DNA of 64,000 bases from positions 2,542,001 through 2,606,000 of the forward strand of contig NZ_CP072610.1 of the NCBI RefSeq assembly GCF_021029445.1, read 5' to 3'. The translations under genes were made by a program, and so were the position numbers. The DNA is from Pseudomonas wenzhouensis (GTDB lineage: Bacteria > Pseudomonadota > Gammaproteobacteria > Pseudomonadales > Pseudomonadaceae). Under the pieces are notes generated by a model that was given only the letters and a program-made list of their open reading frames with translations, was not told the origin of the DNA and searched no databases. The stretch's first letter is position 1; each line of letters begins with the position of its first letter. This document shows, piece after piece, positions 38,029 through 46,153 of the stretch.

Positions 38029-39018
38029 TCAGTCCAGCCGCACCAGGATGCGGCCGACCATGCCACCGGCCAATATCCGCTCGATAGCCGCCGGCAACTC
38101 CGCCAGGCCAATTTCCTGGCACAGCGGCGACAGGTCGAGCTTCCACTGCAGCGAGAGCTTGTCCCACATCGACGCCTTGACCACCAGCGGCAGTTCCACC
38201 GAATCCACGCCCAGCAGGTTGACCCCGCGCAGGATGAACGGCAGCACACTGGCCTGGAAGCCAACGCCAGCAGTCAGCCCACAGCAGGCCACGCTGCCGC
38301 TGTGGCGCAGCGACTTGACCACATTGAACAGGATGTCGCCGCCCACCGTATCCACCGCTCCCGCCCAGCGCTCCTTGAGCATCGGGCGTTCGCTGCCCTG
38401 CTGCAGCTCCTCGCGACTGACGATCTCGTCAGCCCCCAGGTTACGCAGAAAATCGGCCTGTTCGGCCTTGCCGGTGGCGGCGGCTACGCGATAACCGAGC
38501 TGTTTGAGCAGCACCACGGCGATGCTGCCGACGCCACCCGTAGCACCCGTGACCAGCACAGTGCCGGACTCCGGAGTAACGCCGGCCTGCTCCAGCTTGT
38601 CCACGCATAGCGCAGCCGTCAGGCCGGCGGTGCCGAGAATCATCGCCTCGCGCAGCGGCAAGCCTTGTGGGCGCTTGATCGCCCAGGCCGCCGGTACGCG
38701 GATGTACTGGCCGAAACCACCGGCAGTGTTCATGCCCAGGTCGTAGCCAGTGACGATCACCTCGTCGCCCACGGCGAACTCGGCCACGGCGGACGCCTCC
38801 ACCACGCCAGCGGCGTCGATGCCCGGCGTATGCGGATACTGCTTGGTGACCCCGCGATTGCCGCTGGCCGACAGCGCATCCTTGTAGTTGAGCGAGGAAT
38901 AGCGCACGCGGATCAGCAGATCGCCTGCGGGCAGATCCTCGATCTGCCGGGCTACTACCTGGCGCCGAAAACTGCCATCGGCACCCTCGCTGACCAGCAA
39001 AGCCTTGAATTCAGTCAT
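38029..39018 (-). CDS. acuI: Acrylyl-CoA reductase-type MDR oxidoreductase
   Basis: A 329-residue zinc-independent medium-chain reductase of the YhdH/AcuI family, which uses NADPH to reduce acrylyl-CoA to propionyl-CoA. I start at ATG 39018, six bases after AGGAG; the preceding in-frame GTG is not needed. Diagnostic are SSLNYKDALSASG (about 41-53), PGIDAAGVVEAS, the nucleotide-binding TGATGGVGSIAV (residue 157 region) and DTVGGDILFNV. It detoxifies acrylyl-CoA in the family members studied. Confidence 0.9.
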   Translation of the reverse strand: MTEFKALLVSEGADGSFRRQVVARQIEDLPAGDLLIRVRYSSLNYKDALSASGNRGVTKQYPHTPGIDAAGVVEASAVAEFAVGDEVIVTGYDLGMNTAGGFGQYIRVPAAWAIKRPQGLPLREAMILGTAGLTAALCVDKLEQAGVTPESGTVLVTGATGGVGSIAVVLLKQLGYRVAAATGKAEQADFLRNLGADEIVSREELQQGSERPMLKERWAGAVDTVGGDILFNVVKSLRHSGSVACCGLTAGVGFQASVLPFILRGVNLLGVDSVELPLVVKASMWDKLSLQWKLDLSPLCQEIGLAELPAAIERILAGGMVGRILVRLD

Positions 39019-39054
39019 CACCTTCTCCTCTTGTCGTTGTTCGGTGGCGTGCTC

Positions 39055-40074
39055 TTACCAGAAACGTTGCTGATTGAGTCTGCTCAGCCAGGTCAGCACG
39101 AAGCGATCCAGGGCCATGCTGGCCGCCAGCCCGACACGCTCCTGCAAACTCTTTTTATGAGCGAAATGCAGATGGAACAGTTCAGCCTCGACGGCGCGCT
39201 CGGCCAGGTACTGGTCGCTGGTCTTCAGTTCATCCACCAGCAGGCGCTCTTGCGCCGCCATGCCCAGCCAGACCTCACCGGTGGCGATGGCATCGATGTC
39301 CAGCTGGGGGCGGTAACGGGCAACGAAGCCCTTGAATAGTTCGTGGGTGGTTTCCAAGTCTTCCTGGAACTTCTCCCGGCCCTTTTCGGTGTTCTCACCG
39401 AATACGGTCAGCGTGCGCTTGTATTCGCCGGCCGTCAGCACCTCGAAATCGATTTCGTGCTTCTTCAGCAGACGATGCAGGTTAGGCAACTGCGCCACCA
39501 CGCCGATGGAGCCGAGGATGGCAAAAGGTGCACTGAGAATCTTCTGACCGATGCAGGCCATCATGTAACCGCCGCTGGCCGCTACCTTGTCCACGCACAC
39601 CGTCAGCGGGATACCCGCATCGCGGATACGCACCAGTTGCGACGAAGCCAGGCCGTAGCTATGCACCATGCCGCCACCACTTTCCAGGCGCAGCACCACT
39701 TCGTCCTCGGCCTTGGCCATGGACAGCAGCGCCGTCACCTCATGGCGCAGGTTGTCGGTGGCTGACGCCTTGATATCGCCATCGAAATCCAGCACGAACA
39801 CCCGCGGTTTGCTGGACGGCGCTTTCTTTTCCTGCTTGGCCGCCTTGGCCTCGGCCTTGCGCGTGGCCTTGAGCTGATCCTTAGACAACACACTGTGCTC
39901 CAGGCGCTCACGCAGATCCTTATAGAAATCATTGAGCTTCTGCACCTGCAGTTGCCCCCCGGCGCGCCGCCCCTTGCCGCGTGTGGCAGCGACAGCCACC
40001 AGCACCACGACGATGGCGACCACCAGGGTCAGGGTTTTCGCCAGAAAGCTGGCGTACTCGCTAAAAAACTCCAC
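39055..40074 (-). CDS. sohB: Inner-membrane protease SohB
   Basis: A 339-residue S49-family protease. I start at GTG 40074, about five bases after a GAGGGGG ribosome site, since the frame upstream to 40311 has no similarity. An N-terminal membrane anchor (about 8-32) and a charged Lys/Ala-rich linker precede the protease domain. The S49 block is intact: LESGGGMVHSYGLASS, DKVAASGGYMMAC with the catalytic Lys region, and GSIGVVAQLPN. The common SPGG is SGGG here, as far as I know usual in pseudomonads. Confidence 0.93.
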   Translation of the reverse strand: MEFFSEYASFLAKTLTLVVAIVVVLVAVAATRGKGRRAGGQLQVQKLNDFYKDLRERLEHSVLSKDQLKATRKAEAKAAKQEKKAPSSKPRVFVLDFDGDIKASATDNLRHEVTALLSMAKAEDEVVLRLESGGGMVHSYGLASSQLVRIRDAGIPLTVCVDKVAASGGYMMACIGQKILSAPFAILGSIGVVAQLPNLHRLLKKHEIDFEVLTAGEYKRTLTVFGENTEKGREKFQEDLETTHELFKGFVARYRPQLDIDAIATGEVWLGMAAQERLLVDELKTSDQYLAERAVEAELFHLHFAHKKSLQERVGLAASMALDRFVLTWLSRLNQQRFW

Positions 40075-40208
40075 ATATCCCCCTCGGACAATGCACCGGC
40101 GCCCAGGCGCCAAAGGCTCAAGCATACGGCGCAGCGCCTCACCGGCCAAGCACGCCAGCGCTGTAAAATTGCCATACAGACAATTCAAACAAGCGTATGT
40201 TTTTTCGT

Positions 40209-40237
40209 TGACAGCCCCCGAGCTTCCCCATACCCTC
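40209..40237 (+). promoter_or_regulatory. Possible sigma70 promoter of the phosphatase-SCP2 group
   Basis: TTGACA (40209-40214), a 17-base spacer and TACCCT (40232-40237) lie 35 bases before the GTG start. The -10 is poor. Confidence 0.4.
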
Positions 40238-40271
40238 GCGGAACATTCAACGTACCGGGATCGATACGGAC

Positions 40272-40970
40272 GTGGGCAGCATCTTTCTGATTCGACATGG
40301 CCAGGCCTCATTCGGTGCAGACGACTACGATGTCCTGTCTCCCGTCGGCGTGCGCCAGGCCGAAGTGCTGGGCAAGCACCTGGAGCAACTCGGCATCAGT
40401 CTCGATCGTTGCGTCAGTGGCAGCCTGCGCCGCCAGCAACACACTGCCAACGCCGCCCTGCAGCACATGAGCAGGGCGCCGGCACTGGATATCGACGAAG
40501 CCTTCAACGAATTCGATGCCGACGCGGTGATTCGCACGCTGCTGCCGGATCTGCTGCCGGAAGAGCCCGAAGCGCTGCACATCCTGCGCAATGGCGCGCA
40601 GAACCGCGCCGAGTTCCAGCGCCTGTTCGCCAAACTGATCCAGCGCTGGATTTCCGGTGAGCATGACAAACCCGGCCTGCAGAGTTGGCAGGCTTATGTC
40701 GAGCAGGTAGAAGGCGGCTTGCAGCGCATCCTCGAACAGGCCGGCAGCAAACAGAACATTGCCGTGTTCACCTCCGGCGGCACCATCACCGCCTTGCTCC
40801 GCCTGATCACCGGCGTGCCTTCGATAAAGGCCTTCGAACTGAATTGGCAAATCGTCAATACCTCGTTCAGCCAGCTGAAATTTCGTGGCCGCGAGGTGAG
40901 TCTGGCTTCCTTCAACAGCCATGTGCATTTACAGCTGCTGAAGGCGCCGGAGCTGATCACTTACCGATAA
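40272..40970 (+). CDS. Histidine phosphatase family protein
   Basis: A 232-residue branch-1 histidine phosphatase (phosphoglycerate-mutase-like). The motif LIRHGQASFG puts the phospho-acceptor at His9, followed by DYDVLSPVG and VSGSLRRQQHTA. The later proton-donor and second-His region is in FTSGGTITALL, which lacks the usual GH pair; the His is replaced by Gly-Gly. This is typical of a diverged subgroup and may lower activity. The GTG start has only a weak ribosome site. It heads the cluster through the SDR gene. Confidence 0.88.
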   Translation: MGSIFLIRHGQASFGADDYDVLSPVGVRQAEVLGKHLEQLGISLDRCVSGSLRRQQHTANAALQHMSRAPALDIDEAFNEFDADAVIRTLLPDLLPEEPEALHILRNGAQNRAEFQRLFAKLIQRWISGEHDKPGLQSWQAYVEQVEGGLQRILEQAGSKQNIAVFTSGGTITALLRLITGVPSIKAFELNWQIVNTSFSQLKFRGREVSLASFNSHVHLQLLKAPELITYR

Positions 40971-41027
40971 GCTCCAGCCCACTGCGGCCGCGAGGCTGCG
41001 CGAAATAACCGATAGAAGGATAAGATC

Positions 41028-41339
41028 ATGAGTGTTGCTGACATCGCCCAAACCATGCAGTCCAAGTTCAACGCCAGCGCCGCTGCCGGCCTGGATCTGG
41101 TGTTCCAGTTCAACATCGAAGATGGCGAGAACTACGCGCTGATCGTCAAGGACGGCACCTGCGCCCTCGAGCAAGGCGACAACCCGAACGCCAACGTGAC
41201 CCTGATCATGGACAGCGAAACCCTCAAAGGCATCGTCAGCGGCGAAACCGACGGCATGCAGGCCTTCATGGCCGGCAAGCTGCGCGCCGAAGGCGACATG
41301 ATGCTGGCGATGAAGCTGGGCGAACTGTTCCCGGTCTAA
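41028..41339 (+). CDS. SCP2 sterol-binding-domain protein
   Basis: A 103-residue stand-alone SCP2 domain. The fold carries a hydrophobic tunnel that binds acyl-CoA or other lipids. Family motifs are VFQFNIEDGENYALIVKDG, NVTLIMDSETLKGIVSGE and MAGKLRAEGDMMLAMKLGELF. AGAAGGATAAG precedes the ATG. Its position beside kinase- and SDR-like genes suggests an acyl-CoA carrier role by inference. Confidence 0.93.
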   Translation: MSVADIAQTMQSKFNASAAAGLDLVFQFNIEDGENYALIVKDGTCALEQGDNPNANVTLIMDSETLKGIVSGETDGMQAFMAGKLRAEGDMMLAMKLGELFPV

Positions 41340-41363
41340 TCGGCGAGCTGCGCGCACGATACG

Positions 41364-41394
41364 AAAACCGGAGTCCTCGCACTCCGGTTTTTTT
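41364..41394 (+). terminator. Intrinsic terminator after the SCP2 gene
   Basis: A perfect 11-bp stem (41364-41374 with 41381-41391) is followed by more T. It separates the phosphatase-SCP2 pair from the kinase-SDR pair, so the two pairs are probably separate transcripts. Confidence 0.93.
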
Positions 41395-41560
41395 GTACCT
41401 GTAAAACGCAGAACGGCGCAGGTCGAAGATGACTGATCAGGCAGTTTGATCAAGGGGCAACACGCCTGCCTATAACGGCGCGTATTGCTTGTGACAGCCC
41501 AGGTGCAGCATTAGATTAGCCAATTATCTAGGGCACCCATCATAAGTAGAAGGGATAAAT

Positions 41561-42628
41561 ATGGCGCTCACTGACCAATCCACCCGTATCCGCGCGGGCG
41601 AAGAGCTCGACGCTGGCGTCATCGATGCCTACCTCAAGGCCCATATCCCAGGCCTGAGCGGTGAAGCGAAGATCAGCCAGTTTCCCGGTGGTGCATCCAA
41701 CCTGACCTACCTGATCGAATACCCGCAGCAGGAGTTCGTGCTGCGCCGTCCGCCGTTCGGCCACAAGGCCAAGTCAGCGCATGACATGGGCCGCGAATAC
41801 CGCATCCTCAATCAGCTCAATGCCGGTTTCCCCTACTGCCCCAAAGCCTATGTGCACTGCACCGACGAGTCGGTAATCGGCGCCGAGTTCTACGTCATGG
41901 AGCGGGTTAAGGGCATCATCCTGCGCTCGGAGATGCCGGCCGAGCTGAGCTTCAGCGCCGAGCAGACCACAGCCCTGTGCAAGAGCTTCATCGACAAGCT
42001 GGTGGAGTTGCACAACGTCGATTACAACGCCTGCGGCCTGGGCGACCTGGGCAAGCCGGAGGGTTATGTCGAACGCCAGATCAAGGGCTGGAGCGACCGT
42101 TACGAGAAGGCTCTGACACCGGACGCGCCGACCTGGGAACCGGTCAAGGCCTGGCTCAATGACAAGATGCCGGCCGACCACCACAAGCCGGGCATCGTGC
42201 ACAACGACTACCGTTTCGACAACGTGATCCTCGACCCGAACAACCCGATGCAGATCATCGGCGTGCTCGACTGGGAGATGACCACCATCGGCGATCCTCT
42301 GATGGATCTGGGCAACACCCTGGCCTACTGGATCGAAGCCGGCGATCCGCCACCGGTACAGCTGATGCGCCGCCAGCCGAGCAACGCACCGGGCATGCTC
42401 ACGCGCCAGCAGTTCGTCGACTACTACGCCGAAAAAGCCGGCATCGCGATCAACAGTTTCGACTTCTACTACACCTACGGCCTGTTCCGCCTGGCCGGTA
42501 TCGTGCAGCAGATCTACTACCGCTTCCATCACGGCCAGACCCAGGACAAGCGCTTCGCCCAGTTCATTCACATGAACAAGCTGCTGGAGCAGATGTGCCT
42601 GCAGGTCATCGGCAAATCCACTCTCTAA
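41561..42628 (+). CDS. APH-fold phosphotransferase, ACAD10/11-N-like
   Basis: A 355-residue protein kinase-like phosphotransferase. The catalytic loop is VHNDYRFDNV (His214, Asp216, Asn221) and the metal site is VLDWEMTTIGDP (Asp237, Glu239). FPGGASNLTY (residues 41-50) is the nucleotide loop and LRRPPFGHKAKSAHDMGREY carries the Lys/Glu pair. These match the ACAD10/11 N-terminal kinase-like family, whose members include LvaA of P. putida and human ACAD11, which phosphorylate 4-hydroxyacyl-CoAs. The same role here is inference; no acyl-CoA dehydrogenase is adjacent. AAGGG precedes the ATG. Confidence 0.88.
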   Translation: MALTDQSTRIRAGEELDAGVIDAYLKAHIPGLSGEAKISQFPGGASNLTYLIEYPQQEFVLRRPPFGHKAKSAHDMGREYRILNQLNAGFPYCPKAYVHCTDESVIGAEFYVMERVKGIILRSEMPAELSFSAEQTTALCKSFIDKLVELHNVDYNACGLGDLGKPEGYVERQIKGWSDRYEKALTPDAPTWEPVKAWLNDKMPADHHKPGIVHNDYRFDNVILDPNNPMQIIGVLDWEMTTIGDPLMDLGNTLAYWIEAGDPPPVQLMRRQPSNAPGMLTRQQFVDYYAEKAGIAINSFDFYYTYGLFRLAGIVQQIYYRFHHGQTQDKRFAQFIHMNKLLEQMCLQVIGKSTL

Positions 42629-42644
42629 CCCCGGGGTAATCACC

Positions 42645-43412
42645 ATGTCCAAGACCCAACTGTTCGACCTCGACGGCAAGATCGCCTTCGTCTCCGGCGC
42701 CAGCCGCGGCATCGGCGAGGCCATCGCCAAACTGCTGGCCCAGCAAGGCGCGCACGTGATCGTCTCCAGCCGCAAGATCGACGGCTGCCAGGCCGTGGCT
42801 GACGCCATCATCGCCGACGGCGGCAAGGCCACCGCCATCGCCTGCCACATCGGCGAGATGGAGCAGATCCAGAACGTCTTCGCGCAGATCCGCGAGCAGT
42901 TCGGCCGCCTCGACATCCTGGTCAACAACGCCGCGACCAACCCGCAGTTCTGCAACGTGCTGGACACCGACCTCTCCGCCTTCCAGAAGACCGTCGATGT
43001 GAACATTCGCGGCTACTACTTCATGTCCATCGAAGGCGGCAAGCTGATGAAGGAAAACGGCGGCGGCTCGATCATCAACGTCGCCTCGATCAATGGCGTC
43101 ACCCCGGGCGAGTTCCAGGGTATCTACTCGGTGACCAAGGCCGCCGTGATCAGCATGACCAAGGTATTCGCCAAGGAATGCGCGCAGTTCGGCATCCGCT
43201 GCAACGCCCTGCTGCCGGGCCTGACCGATACCAAGTTCGCCTCGGCGCTGACCAAGAACGACGCCATCCTCAAGCACGCCCTGCAGCGCATCCCGCTCAA
43301 GCGCGTGGCTGATCCGAGCGAGATGGCCAGCGCGGTGCTGTACCTGGCCAGCGAAGCCTCCAGCTACACCACTGGCGTGGCGTTGAACGTGGACGGCGGC
43401 TTCCTTTCCTGA
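42645..43412 (+). CDS. Short-chain dehydrogenase/reductase
   Basis: A 255-residue classical SDR, co-transcribed with the kinase-like gene 16 bases upstream. The NAD(P) loop is SGASRGIGEA (about 15-24) and NNAAT matches NNAG. The catalytic triad is in NVASINGV and GIYSVTKAAV (Tyr-x3-Lys). NVDGGFLS closes the C-terminus. The preference for acyl-CoA substrates cannot be read directly, but the neighbours suggest a 3- or 4-hydroxyacyl group. Confidence 0.92.
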   Translation: MSKTQLFDLDGKIAFVSGASRGIGEAIAKLLAQQGAHVIVSSRKIDGCQAVADAIIADGGKATAIACHIGEMEQIQNVFAQIREQFGRLDILVNNAATNPQFCNVLDTDLSAFQKTVDVNIRGYYFMSIEGGKLMKENGGGSIINVASINGVTPGEFQGIYSVTKAAVISMTKVFAKECAQFGIRCNALLPGLTDTKFASALTKNDAILKHALQRIPLKRVADPSEMASAVLYLASEASSYTTGVALNVDGGFLS

Positions 43413-43431
43413 GGCCGGATGCCAGAACGAC

Positions 43432-43640
43432 AAAGGCACCTTGCAGTTTAATGCTGATCAGTTAAGCGCCGACTGCCAAGATGAGTCCCCTCGCCCCTCT
43501 GGCGAGCCATGTTCGGAGAGGTACAAATGGCCGTTTCGCGGTATTTCGGCCCTCTCCCCCAGCCCCTCTCCCTTAAACGGGAGAGGGGAGCCAAACGCGT
43601 ACAGCCTTAACTGACTGGCATTACCTTGCAGGTGCCTTTT
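43432..43640. repeat. Composite repeat with about 36-bp imperfect terminal inverted repeats
   Basis: The ends at 43432-43467 and 43604-43640 are imperfect inverted repeats of each other; AAAGGCACC, TAATGC and CAGTTAAG are shared. Between them is the CCCCTCTCCC/GGGAGAGGGG palindrome (43563-43572 with 43579-43588). No gene is present. This looks like a transposon-derived non-coding repeat. Confidence 0.6.
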
Positions 43641-43642
43641 TT

Positions 43643-43698
43643 GTAGGGTGAGCTTCAGCCCACCAATCACTCTCGGTGTGGGCTAAAGCCCACCCTAC
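43643..43698. repeat. Palindromic repeat GTAGGGTG...CACCCTAC
   Basis: A 20-base inverted repeat (43643-43662 with 43679-43698) matches at 18 of 20 positions around a 16-base loop. The type GTAGGGTGGGCTTTAGCCCACC is, as far as I recall, frequent in Pseudomonas intergenic regions. Together with the preceding repeat it fills most of the 306-base gap. Confidence 0.7.
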
Positions 43699-43718
43699 AT
43701 CTACCTGCCTGCTGGCCG

Positions 43719-44366
43719 CTACCAATCCTTCAACGCCACTTCCGCCGCCGGGTTCATCGGCTCGGCCAGCAAACCGGTCGGCGTCAGGCTGACGCTATAC
43801 ACCGCATCGGCCGCGATCGGCAGATAGGTGACGCGCAGCGCCTGTGGATCGAACAACAACAGATCACGCTGATTGAGCCGCAGCCAGCGCCATAGATCGA
43901 CGCCGTACGGGCTTTCAGCCAGTTGCACACGGCCATGTTGCGCCAATGCCTGCTGTTCGATGGCGAGAAAACGTCCGGACAGACGCTCCAGGCGGTATCC
44001 CGGCTCAAGACCGATCAGCTCGGCCAGCCCCTTCCAGCGGATCAGGCGACCATCGAGTTGCCACAAATCCCCCTCGAGCGTGACCGTGCGCTCACGCTGC
44101 CCTTCGAGCAATGTCACCTGATAGCGCTGCGGGCCATCGGCCTTGAAACTCAGCGTGACCAGTGGTTTGCCCGTCTGCAGCGGCTCGTAGGCATACAGAT
44201 CGTAAGCCAGCAGGCCGACCAGGCCCGCCAAAGCAAGAAATGCCAGACCACAGGTGCCGCGCAACCAACCGAGGAACCAGCCCGTATTGAGCAAAATGCG
44301 CAATGCCACCAGCAGCACCAACACGGCCAACAGCGCCACGGCCCAGGCCAACCCGTCGTATTGCAT
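43719..44366 (-). CDS. Membrane protein of unknown function
   Basis: A 215-residue protein with two N-terminal membrane segments (about residues 7-24 and 38-58). A soluble domain with mixed beta structure follows: YQVTLLEGQRERTVTLEGDLWQLDGRLIRWKGL near residue 85-115, then a C-terminal region rich in Leu and Arg. No catalytic motif was found. It is divergent from the TSUP gene. Confidence 0.8.
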   Translation of the reverse strand: MQYDGLAWAVALLAVLVLLVALRILLNTGWFLGWLRGTCGLAFLALAGLVGLLAYDLYAYEPLQTGKPLVTLSFKADGPQRYQVTLLEGQRERTVTLEGDLWQLDGRLIRWKGLAELIGLEPGYRLERLSGRFLAIEQQALAQHGRVQLAESPYGVDLWRWLRLNQRDLLLFDPQALRVTYLPIAADAVYSVSLTPTGLLAEPMNPAAEVALKDW

Positions 44367-44468
44367 CGATTGCGTTCCTTCTCTGGCGAAATCCCGGCAT
44401 TATGCGCAGCTCTCCTCACGGCGAACAGCCGGCAGGCTGCGTACTCGCCCACAAGTCGACACTTTGAT

Positions 44469-45248
44469 ATGCCATTCGCTCTCGAGCTCGCCATCGATCC
44501 CGGCACGCTAGCCATTCTCGCCCTGGTCGCCTTTATCGCCGGCTTCATCGATGCCATTGCTGGTGGCGGTGGCCTACTGACCATCCCGGCCTTGTTGACC
44601 GCCGGCTTGCCGCCACATCTGGTGCTGGGCACCAACAAACTGTGCGCCACGTTCGGCTCGGGCACTGCGGCCCTGACCTTCTACAAACGCAAGCTCTTCG
44701 ACCCGCAGCAATGGCGTAATGCGCTTTTGGCGACGCTGATCGGCGCCCTGTTCGGCGCCGTTATCGCCCACTGGATGCCGGCAGCCTGGCTCAATCAGAT
44801 GCTGCCGGTGATCGTCTTCGCCTGTGGTCTGTATCTGCTGTTCGGTCGCACACCGGAGCCACCCGCCGACAACGACCTGCCGATTGCCCGTGGCCGGCAA
44901 TGGCCACAGGGACTGGGCCTGGGTCTCTACGACGGCGTGGCCGGCCCCGGTACCGGCGCATTCTGGACGGTCAGCAGCCTGCTGCTGTACCCGCTCGATC
45001 TGGTGCGCGCCAGCGGCGTGGCGCGCACCATGAACTTCGTCAGCAACGCGGCGGCGCTGGCCGTATTCATCGCCTTCGGCCAGGTGGCCTGGGTGCTGGG
45101 CCTGAGCATGGGCGCCGCATTGATGGTCGGCGCCTTCCTCGGTGCACGCACGGCGATCAAGGGCGGCTCAAAATTCATTCGTCCGGTGTTCATCACCGTG
45201 GTATTGGCACTGACCGCACGCCTGGTCTGGCAACACTGGTTTGGCTAA
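44469..45248 (+). CDS. TSUP-family (TauE/SafE) membrane transporter
   Basis: A 259-residue permease with about eight transmembrane helices. The TSUP signatures are in each half: FIAGFIDAIAGGGGLLTIPALL with LGTNKLCATFGSG in the first, and GLGLYDGVAGPGTGAFW with TMNFVSNAAALAVF in the second. The family moves sulfite, sulfonates or other organic anions. I start at ATG 44469; the long frame upstream lies on the opposite strand of the preceding gene. Confidence 0.92.
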   Translation: MPFALELAIDPGTLAILALVAFIAGFIDAIAGGGGLLTIPALLTAGLPPHLVLGTNKLCATFGSGTAALTFYKRKLFDPQQWRNALLATLIGALFGAVIAHWMPAAWLNQMLPVIVFACGLYLLFGRTPEPPADNDLPIARGRQWPQGLGLGLYDGVAGPGTGAFWTVSSLLLYPLDLVRASGVARTMNFVSNAAALAVFIAFGQVAWVLGLSMGAALMVGAFLGARTAIKGGSKFIRPVFITVVLALTARLVWQHWFG

Positions 45249-45272
45249 TTCAGGCAGATCATTCAGGGCCGC

Positions 45273-45319
45273 GTAGAGACGGCTTCATCGGCGAGATTCG
45301 CGGCTGAAGTCGTACCTAC
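45273..45319. repeat. REP-like inverted pair downstream of the TSUP gene
   Basis: Two 22-base arms (45273-45294 and 45298-45319) match at 17 of 22 positions in inverted orientation. The GCGGCTGAAG core resembles the REP (TCGCGGCTGAAGCCGCTCCTAC) class of Pseudomonas repeats. It lies between two converging genes. Confidence 0.55.
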
Positions 45320-45328
45320 ACCAGCGCT

Positions 45329-46153
45329 CTAGGCCGGCATCGTCGGCTCGGGCAAGCCAAGCCGGCGCGCAACATAAAGATCGATCAGATGACGGGCGAT
45401 GGAACGTGATGCCGGCAACGGCGGCAGGTCATCGACACGGAACCAGCGCGCGTCCTCGATCTCGTCTTCCTGCATGACGATCTCGCCCCCGGCATATTCG
45501 GCGTGGAAGCCCAGCATCAGCGAATGTGGGAAAGGCCAGCCCTGACTGCCGATGTAGTGCAGGTTTTTCACCGCCAGCCCGACTTCCTCGTGCACCTCGC
45601 GCGCCACGCAATGCTCCACCGACTCCCCTGGCTCGACGAAACCGGCCAGGGCGCTGTACACCCCGGTGACGAAGCGCGGCGAGCGCGCCAGCAGGATCTC
45701 GTCGCCGCGCGTGACCAGCACGATCATGCTCGGCGCCAGGCGCGGATAATGCTGCGACTCGCAACTGTCGCAGCGCATCGCCCGCTCACCGGGAAGCTGG
45801 CGCGTCGCTGCGCCACAGCTGCCGCAATAACGATGCTCGGCGTACCAGGTGCCGATTTGCGCGGCGTAGGCGAGCATGCGGAAGGTCTCCGTGTCGCCCT
45901 GCAACATGAACTGACGCAGGCTCTGCCAGCTGCAGCCTTCGAGCATGGCCGACGGTTTCACCTGCAGCAGATAGACGGCGTCCTCACCAAAATGGCCAAT
46001 GCCCTGCTCGCCAATGATCGGCAGATCCTGGCGCTTGACCCAGTCACGCGGGAACAGCACGCCATTGCTGTCGGCAAGAAAATGCTGCTGACTGTAGAGC
46101 ACAGCCCAGCCGCCAGGCTGAGCCGGGTCGAGAAAGGCGTTACGCCAGACCAT
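45329..46153 (-). CDS. nudC: NAD+ diphosphatase NudC
   Basis: A 274-residue Nudix hydrolase that cleaves NADH or NAD+ and removes NAD caps from RNA. The zinc ribbon is YCGSCG...RCDSCE (about 110-130). The Nudix box is [23 protein letters not shown]. The motif [14 protein letters not shown] after the box is the NudC-specific SQPWPFPxS type. It starts at ATG 46153, overlapping the fimL stop by one base (TGATG). Confidence 0.95.
   Translation of the reverse strand: MVWRNAFLDPAQPGGWAVLYSQQHFLADSNGVLFPRDWVKRQDLPIIGEQGIGHFGEDAVYLLQVKPSAMLEGCSWQSLRQFMLQGDTETFRMLAYAAQIGTWYAEHRYCGSCGAATRQLPGERAMRCDSCESQHYPRLAPSMIVLVTRGDEILLARSPRFVTGVYSALAGFVEPGESVEHCVAREVHEEVGLAVKNLHYIGSQGWPFPHSLMLGFHAEYAGGEIVMQEDEIEDARWFRVDDLPPLPASRSIARHLIDLYVARRLGLPEPTMPA

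Noticed and set aside
41448..41500. TTGATC with a TATAAC 19 bases later, upstream of the kinase-like gene
   Set aside because: The spacer is too long for a normal sigma70 promoter and the -35 is weak.
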